Shown: in pieces, positions 39,708-44,157 of the stretch
Layout: every line of letters begins with the position of its first letter
Position numbering within the stretch: position 1 is the stretch's first letter
Assembly (NCBI RefSeq): GCF_000315425.1
Contig: NZ_JH992925.1
Span: forward strand, 410,871 to 455,027
Reading direction: 5' to 3'
Source of the DNA: Massilia timonae CCUG 45783
Lineage (GTDB): Bacteria > Pseudomonadota > Gammaproteobacteria > Burkholderiales > Burkholderiaceae_D
Length of the DNA: 44,157 nt
The notes under the pieces: generated by a model
Seen by the model: the letters and a program-made list of their open reading frames with translations, nothing else
What the model was told of the DNA's origin: nothing
Databases searched by the model: none
Program-made: the position numbers and the translations under genes

Positions 39708-40351
39708 AGCAACAGATCAACCTGTTCAATCCGGCCTTCCAGCCGCAGAAGCAGGTACTGTCGAGCGCCACCATCGCGCTGGCGGTCGGCGCCGTGCTCG
39801 CCGGCGTCGCCATCCTCGCCGTCATCGGCAAGATGGAAACGGCCGAACTGCGGCGCCAGGCCGACAGCGGCGCCGTCCAGCTCGAGAAACGCCAGGCGCG
39901 CCTGGCGTCGGCCAACCGCGAATTCGTCCCGCGCCAGAAGGATGCGACGCTGGAGGCGCAGATCGCCGAGGCCAACACGCAACTGGCCGCGATGCGCCAC
40001 ATCTCCGGTGCGCTGTCGCGCGGCGAACTGGGCGACACGGGCGGCTTCGCCGGCTATTTCAGGGCGCTGGCGCGCCAGAGCGCGCAAGGCCTGTGGCTGA
40101 CCGGCGTGACGGTCGGCGCCGGCGGCGCGCAGATCGGGATCAAGGGCCGCACGGTCGATCCGGCCATGGTGCCGGGCTACCTGAACCGCCTGACCCATGA
40201 GCCGCTGATGCAAGGCAAGTCGTTCGCCAGCCTGCAGATCGGCGAAGCCGCGCCGCTGCAGGTGCCGAATGCGGACGGCAAGCCCGCCACGCGCCCGGCG
40301 CCCTACATCGAATTCAGCCTGCAATCGGTGCCTGAGGAGCAGGGCAAATGA
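39704..40351 (+). CDS. PilN-like MSHA biogenesis protein (215 aa)
   Basis: The N-terminus MKQQINLFNPAFQPQK is the PilN-type peptide that binds the PilM/MshI groove. A membrane helix (ATIALAVGAVLAGVAILAVIG) is followed by a coiled coil (TAELRRQADSGAVQLEKRQ) and a periplasmic ferredoxin-like domain. It is overlapped by four bases at both ends (ATGA), so the mshI-PilN-mshJ block is translationally coupled. In Vibrio-type nomenclature it corresponds to a second MshI-like/PilN gene. Confidence 0.88.
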   Translation: MKQQINLFNPAFQPQKQVLSSATIALAVGAVLAGVAILAVIGKMETAELRRQADSGAVQLEKRQARLASANREFVPRQKDATLEAQIAEANTQLAAMRHISGALSRGELGDTGGFAGYFRALARQSAQGLWLTGVTVGAGGAQIGIKGRTVDPAMVPGYLNRLTHEPLMQGKSFASLQIGEAAPLQVPNADGKPATRPAPYIEFSLQSVPEEQGK

Positions 40352-41022
40352 AGGAGCGGATCCTGACCCTGCGCGCGCGCATCGACGCGCTGTCGCTGCG
40401 CGAACGCGCCCTGGTGTGCCTGGCGGCGTGCGCGCTGCTGGCCTTCCTCGGCCACGCGCTGGTGCTGGCGCCGATGGAAGCGGCCCAGGAGGCGCTGCGC
40501 GCCCAGATCGCCCAGCAGCGCAGCGGGATGGCGGCCATCGACGAGGCCATCACCGGCCGCGTGCAAGCCTTCCAGCACGACCCCGACGCGCAAGCGCGCA
40601 CGCGCCTGAATGCGCTGCGCCAGGAGATGGGCCAGCTTGGCGACCAGCTGCTGGCCATCGAGCACGGCCTGGTGCCGCCCGAGCGCATGGGGCCGCTGAT
40701 CGACGGCATCCTGCGCGCCAACGGGCGCCTGAAACTGGTGTCGATGCGCACCTTGCCGGTCGAGCCGCTGGCGGGACCGGGGGCGCCGGCGCCGGCCGCG
40801 ACGCCCGCACCGGCCGCCGCCCCCTTGCTGTACCGCCACGGCATCGAAGTCACGGTGCGCGGCAATTATCTCGACATGGTCGACTACATGAGCGCACTCG
40901 ATGCGATGCCGACCCGGATGTTCTGGGGCCGCGCCCAGCTCGACGTGGAGGAGTATCCCGCCGCGCGCCTGACGCTCACCCTGCATACCCTGAGCCTGGA
41001 CCGACAATGGATGAAGCTGTGA
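40348..41022 (+). CDS. mshJ: PilO-like MSHA biogenesis protein MshJ (224 aa)
   Basis: One N-terminal membrane helix (ALVCLAACALLAFLGHALVLAP, about 20-41), a coiled coil (EAAQEALRAQIAQQRSGM) and a periplasmic domain ending with VRGNYLDMVDYMSALD and YPAARLTLTLHTLSLDRQW, the PilO/MshJ pattern. It links the PilN-like protein to the outer-membrane secretin via MshK. It overlaps neighbours by ATGA and GTGA. Confidence 0.85.
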   Translation: MKERILTLRARIDALSLRERALVCLAACALLAFLGHALVLAPMEAAQEALRAQIAQQRSGMAAIDEAITGRVQAFQHDPDAQARTRLNALRQEMGQLGDQLLAIEHGLVPPERMGPLIDGILRANGRLKLVSMRTLPVEPLAGPGAPAPAATPAPAAAPLLYRHGIEVTVRGNYLDMVDYMSALDAMPTRMFWGRAQLDVEEYPAARLTLTLHTLSLDRQWMKL

Positions 41023-41366
41023 AGAACCTGTTCCTGACCGTGCTGGCCTGCCTGGCGCTGGCCCAACCCGCGAGCGCGCAGGCGCTGCTCGACCCGACCC
41101 GCCCGCCGCCGGGCATGGACCGGATCGCGCCGCAGGCCACCGCCGCCGACGATGCGCCGCGCCTGCAGTCGGTGCTGATCGCGCGCCATGCGGGCGGCCG
41201 TCACGTGGCCGTGATCGACGGCGAGACGGTGCGCCTGGGCGAGACCTTCAAGGGCGCGCGCGTGGCGCGCGTCAGCGCCGACGAGGTCGTGCTGGTGCGC
41301 GGCAGCGAACGCCAGGTGCTGCGCATGGACGCGCCGCTGCCGGGCATGACGCCGGCCGCCAAATGA
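41019..41366 (+). CDS. mshK: MSHA biogenesis protein MshK, PilP/GspC-like (115 aa)
   Basis: GTG at 41019 overlaps the mshJ stop (GTGA) and yields a clean signal peptide (KNLFLTVLACLALAQPASA). An ATG four codons upstream (41007) is an alternative but would add acidic residues before the signal. The mature protein has ALLDPTRPP and the core VAVIDGETVRLGETFKGARV, similar to the homology region that contacts the secretin. The mshL frame overlaps its stop. Confidence 0.82.
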   Translation: MKNLFLTVLACLALAQPASAQALLDPTRPPPGMDRIAPQATAADDAPRLQSVLIARHAGGRHVAVIDGETVRLGETFKGARVARVSADEVVLVRGSERQVLRMDAPLPGMTPAAK

Positions 41367-41380
41367 CAAGGGATTCCACC

Positions 41381-43195
41381 ATGACGAAGCTTTTCGCGAC
41401 TCCCTGCGCGCTGGCCGCGGCGCTGCTCCTGGCCGCTTGCCAGAGCGCGCCGCCGAACGCCACCTACGACGCCATCGCCCAGGAGATGGCCAAGGCCAAC
41501 AGCCAGCCGGCGCCGCGCCCGGCGGTCGACGATGCGGTGGCCAATGCGCTGCTGCCGCCGGCCGCGACCCTGGCCAGCCAGCTGCCGAAAGCGCGGCCGG
41601 CGCTCGAGGAGCGCTTCAATGTCGCCTTCAACAACGTGCCGGCGCAGCAGTTCTTCCGCTCGATCGTGGCCGGCACCCGCTACAACATGCTGGTGCACCC
41701 GGACGTGAGCGGCAATATCAGCGCCAACCTGAAGGACGTGACCCTGGTCGAGACGCTGGAAGCGGTGCGCGACATGTACGGCTACGACTACAGGATCGAT
41801 GGCGCGCGCATCAGCATCCGTCCGCTGACCATGCAGACCCGGATGTTCCAGGTGAACTACCTGACCGCCAGCCGGCGCGGGATGTCGAACACGCGCGTGT
41901 CCTCGACCTCGGTGGCGGACGCCGGCAATAACAGTAACAACGGCGGCAACAACAGCGGCGGGATGGGGCAGGGCTTCGGCAACCAGGACGGGCAGAACGG
42001 CCAGAACGGCCAGAACGGCCAGAACGGCAACAACCTGAACGGCCAGCGCCAGCTCAACAGCACCGACGTCCAGACCCGCTCCGACAACGACTTCTGGAAA
42101 GACCTGAAGGAATCGATCGTCGCCATCGTCGGCACGCTCGAAGGCGGACGCAGCGTGGTGGTCAGCCCGCAGTCCGGCGTGCTGGTGATCCGCGCCATGC
42201 CGGACGAATTGCGCAACGTCGATGCCTACCTGAAGGCGACCCAGCTGTCGGTGGACCGCCAGGTGATCCTGGAAGCGAAGATCCTCGAGGTGGAACTGTC
42301 CGACAGCTACCAGAGCGGCATCAACTGGGCCTCGTTCGCTTCGTTCCGCGGCGGCACCGCCAACCGCGTCTCGGGCGGCATGATCGCGCCCGGCGCGAAC
42401 CTGGCGCCGCTGCCCTACGGCGGCGGCCAGCCGGCCGTGATCAACAACGGCTCGGGCCTGTCGGCCAGCACCGGCTTCTCGCTGTCGAACGCGGCCAGCG
42501 CGGCCGGTTCGCTGTTCGGCTTCGCCTTCCAGACCAATAACTTCGCGGCCCTGATCACCTTCCTGGAGTCGCAGGGCAGCGTGCACGTGCTGTCCAGCCC
42601 CCGCATCGCGGCGATCAACAACCAGAAGGCCGTGCTCAAGATCGGCACCGACGAATTTTTCGTCACCGGCATTACCAACAACATCAACACCACCAACAGC
42701 AGCACCATCGTCAGCCCGAGCGTGACGGTGCAGCCGTTCTTCTCGGGCGTGGTGCTGGACGTGACGCCGCAGATCGACGATAAAGGGAATATTCTGCTGC
42801 ACGTGCACCCGTCGGTGAGCCAGGTCACGACCGTCAACAAGGACGTCGACCTCGGTTCTGGCGGCACCCTGCGCCTGCCGCTGGCGGCGTCGAGCACCTC
42901 GGAGCTCGACAGCATCGTGCGCGGCCGCGACGGCCAGGTGGTCGCGATCGGCGGCCTGATGCGCCAGGCCTCGAGCGGCGACACCGACCAGCTGCCGGGC
43001 GCCGACAAGATCCCGCTGCTGGGCAATCTGTTCCGCAACAAGAACCGCACGAGCCAGAAGCGCGAGCTGGTGGTGCTGATCAAGCCGACCATCGTCGAAG
43101 GGGCGAGCGACTGGAGCCAGGACATGCTCGACGCCGGCCGCCGCATCGAACAGCTCGATCCGCGCAGCCGCGGCCGTACTTTGGACGCGGACTGA
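41381..43195 (+). CDS. mshL: MSHA pilus secretin MshL, lipoprotein (604 aa)
   Basis: This is the outer-membrane channel of the pilus. The ATG at 41381 has AAGGGA seven bases upstream and gives a lipobox (LLLAAC). An earlier ATG (41363) overlaps the mshK stop. Domains: an STN/N0-like part (FNNVPAQQFFRSIVAG ... GNISANLKDVTLVETLEAVRD), an Asn/Gly linker with GQN repeats (about 185-225), an N1-type domain, and the secretin core (VILEAKILEVELSDSYQSGI, LSSPRIAAINNQKAVLKIG, VVLDVTPQID, IPLLGNLFRNKNRT, RELVVLIKPTIV). Its stop overlaps the mshM ATG by one base. Confidence 0.93.
   Translation: MTKLFATPCALAAALLLAACQSAPPNATYDAIAQEMAKANSQPAPRPAVDDAVANALLPPAATLASQLPKARPALEERFNVAFNNVPAQQFFRSIVAGTRYNMLVHPDVSGNISANLKDVTLVETLEAVRDMYGYDYRIDGARISIRPLTMQTRMFQVNYLTASRRGMSNTRVSSTSVADAGNNSNNGGNNSGGMGQGFGNQDGQNGQNGQNGQNGNNLNGQRQLNSTDVQTRSDNDFWKDLKESIVAIVGTLEGGRSVVVSPQSGVLVIRAMPDELRNVDAYLKATQLSVDRQVILEAKILEVELSDSYQSGINWASFASFRGGTANRVSGGMIAPGANLAPLPYGGGQPAVINNGSGLSASTGFSLSNAASAAGSLFGFAFQTNNFAALITFLESQGSVHVLSSPRIAAINNQKAVLKIGTDEFFVTGITNNINTTNSSTIVSPSVTVQPFFSGVVLDVTPQIDDKGNILLHVHPSVSQVTTVNKDVDLGSGGTLRLPLAASSTSELDSIVRGRDGQVVAIGGLMRQASSGDTDQLPGADKIPLLGNLFRNKNRTSQKRELVVLIKPTIVEGASDWSQDMLDAGRRIEQLDPRSRGRTLDAD
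41990..42027 (+). repeat. In-frame tandem 9-bp repeat in mshL (Gly-Gln-Asn)
   Basis: Four near-identical units GGCCAGAAC encode GQN in the linker between the N-domains of the secretin. The period keeps the frame, so copy-number change would only alter linker length. Confidence 0.85.
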
Positions 43196-44085
43196 TGTAC
43201 GCGGCGCACTTCGGCCTGCGCGAGCTGCCGTTCGGGATCACGCCCGACACCAGCTTCTTCTTCGGCAGCCCGCGTTCGCAGGAAGCGCTGAACACGCTGC
43301 TGGTGGCGACCCGCGGCGGCGAAGGCTTCATCAAGATCACCGGCGAAGTCGGCACCGGCAAGACGCTGTTGTGCCGCAAGTTCATGGCCACGCTGGGCGA
43401 GGGCTTCGTCACCGCCTACATCCCGAATCCCTACCTGGAGCCGCGCACCCTGATGCTGGCGCTGGCCGACGAGCTGGAAATCCCGCTCGAGCGCGACGTC
43501 GACCAGCACCAGCTGCTCAAGGCGATCAACCTGCGCCTGCTCGAGCTGGCCGGGCAGGACTTGCGTGTGGTGCTGTGCCTCGACGAGGCGCAGGCGATTC
43601 CGGTCGAAAGCCTGGAGGCCCTGCGCCTGTTGACCAATCTCGAGACCGAGAAGAGAAAGCTCCTGCAGATCGTCCTGTTCGGCCAGCCGGAACTGAACCG
43701 CAAGCTCGAACTCGCGTCGATTCGCCAGCTGGCCCAGCGCATCACCTTTCATTACCACCTCGGTCCGCTGAGCCGCGACGACCTCGATTTCTATGTGGCG
43801 CACCGCCTGCGCGTGGCCGGTTTTACCGGCGCGCGCCTGTTCTCGGGCGCCGCGATCCGTGGCTTGTATAAAGCCAGCGGTGGCGTGCCGCGCCTGGTCA
43901 ACATCATGGCGCACAAGGCGCTGATGCTCAGCTACGGCCAGGGCAAGCAGCAGGTGATCAAAAGCCACGTGGCGATCGCCGCGCGCGACACGGTGGGCGT
44001 GACGCGCACGATCTGGACCTGGTTGCTAGCGGGCGCCGTCGTCGCCGGGGCGGCGGCCGGCTTGGCCTGGGCGTTGGCGCTATGA
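43195..44085 (+). CDS. mshM: MSHA biogenesis ATPase MshM, ExeA-like (296 aa)
   Basis: It starts MYAAHFGLRELPFGITPD, the typical ExeA/GspA opening, followed by Walker A GEVGTGKT (50-57), Walker B VVLCLDEAQ and the sensor region FGQPELNRKLE. The C-terminus contains a membrane helix (WLLAGAVVAGAAAGLAWAL). This AAA+ family remodels peptidoglycan or inserts the secretin. The start overlaps the mshL stop by one base and the stop overlaps mshN (ATGA). Confidence 0.92.
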   Translation: MYAAHFGLRELPFGITPDTSFFFGSPRSQEALNTLLVATRGGEGFIKITGEVGTGKTLLCRKFMATLGEGFVTAYIPNPYLEPRTLMLALADELEIPLERDVDQHQLLKAINLRLLELAGQDLRVVLCLDEAQAIPVESLEALRLLTNLETEKRKLLQIVLFGQPELNRKLELASIRQLAQRITFHYHLGPLSRDDLDFYVAHRLRVAGFTGARLFSGAAIRGLYKASGGVPRLVNIMAHKALMLSYGQGKQQVIKSHVAIAARDTVGVTRTIWTWLLAGAVVAGAAAGLAWALAL

Positions 44086-44157
44086 GCCTGATCAACAAGA
44101 TGCTGCAAGACCTCGATGCGCGCGCCGGCCAGCCCGGCGCCGCGCCGCTGCCGGCCG
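44082..44157 (+). CDS. mshN: MSHA biogenesis protein MshN, N-terminal fragment (cut by window end)
   Basis: The ATG overlaps the mshM stop (ATGA). The 25 visible residues start MSLINKMLQDLDARAGQPG, the conserved opening of MshN, a TPR protein with a membrane anchor. The gene runs off the window. Confidence 0.85.
   Translation, partial: MSLINKMLQDLDARAGQPGAAPLPA

Overview
The window reads as a chromosomal segment of a GC-rich betaproteobacterium, most likely Oxalobacteraceae (Massilia, Telluria or Duganella type). The reasons are strong GC bias with long antisense shadow ORFs, a PEP-CTERM protein, a class I PHA synthase, a periplasmic PaoABC-type oxidoreductase, and an MSHA-type pilus locus with betaproteobacterial-looking proteins. 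This placement is inference; no marker such as 16S rRNA is present.

Layout. 1-4009: the 3' end of a beta-helix protein, a complete IS1595-family element with perfect target duplication in that gene's terminator, a yedK-type DNA-protein crosslink gene, two small membrane genes and a PAS-GGDEF cyclase. 4050-10873 (minus strand): paoABC in three overlapping genes, then phaC preceded by a universal stress gene with an FNR/Anr-type box upstream. 11232-17332: an accessory region holding a possible sRNA with terminator, two small minus-strand genes, an IS3-family element (with a -1 frameshift site), an IS481-family element, a compact hcp / papain-like effector / small membrane protein cassette between diverged direct repeats, a frameshifted gene remnant, and tRNA-Leu(UAA) as the boundary. 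17483-25000: a ParB-like protein, an Ntn-hydrolase acylase, a hexapeptide acetyltransferase, thymidine kinase, a small membrane protein with HEXXH, and the Prc protease. 25279-29578: a PEP-CTERM protein and an acyl-CoA catabolic operon (two acyl-CoA dehydrogenases, two MaoC hydratases).

29586-44157: a large hybrid histidine kinase with a translationally coupled REC-GGDEF cyclase lies divergent from an MSHA-pilus operon (mshE, mshG, pilin, mshI, PilN-like, mshJ, mshK, mshL, mshM, start of mshN). MshE carries the N-terminal motifs that bind c-di-GMP in this family, so kinase, cyclase and pilus motor may form one local circuit: signal to c-di-GMP to pilus extension.

The two most interesting units are the orphan hcp-effector-immunity cassette (15657-16821), whose effector and immunity proteins I cannot assign to a named family, and the kinase/cyclase/MshE arrangement. 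All assignments come from reading translations and motifs by eye; no searches were run.
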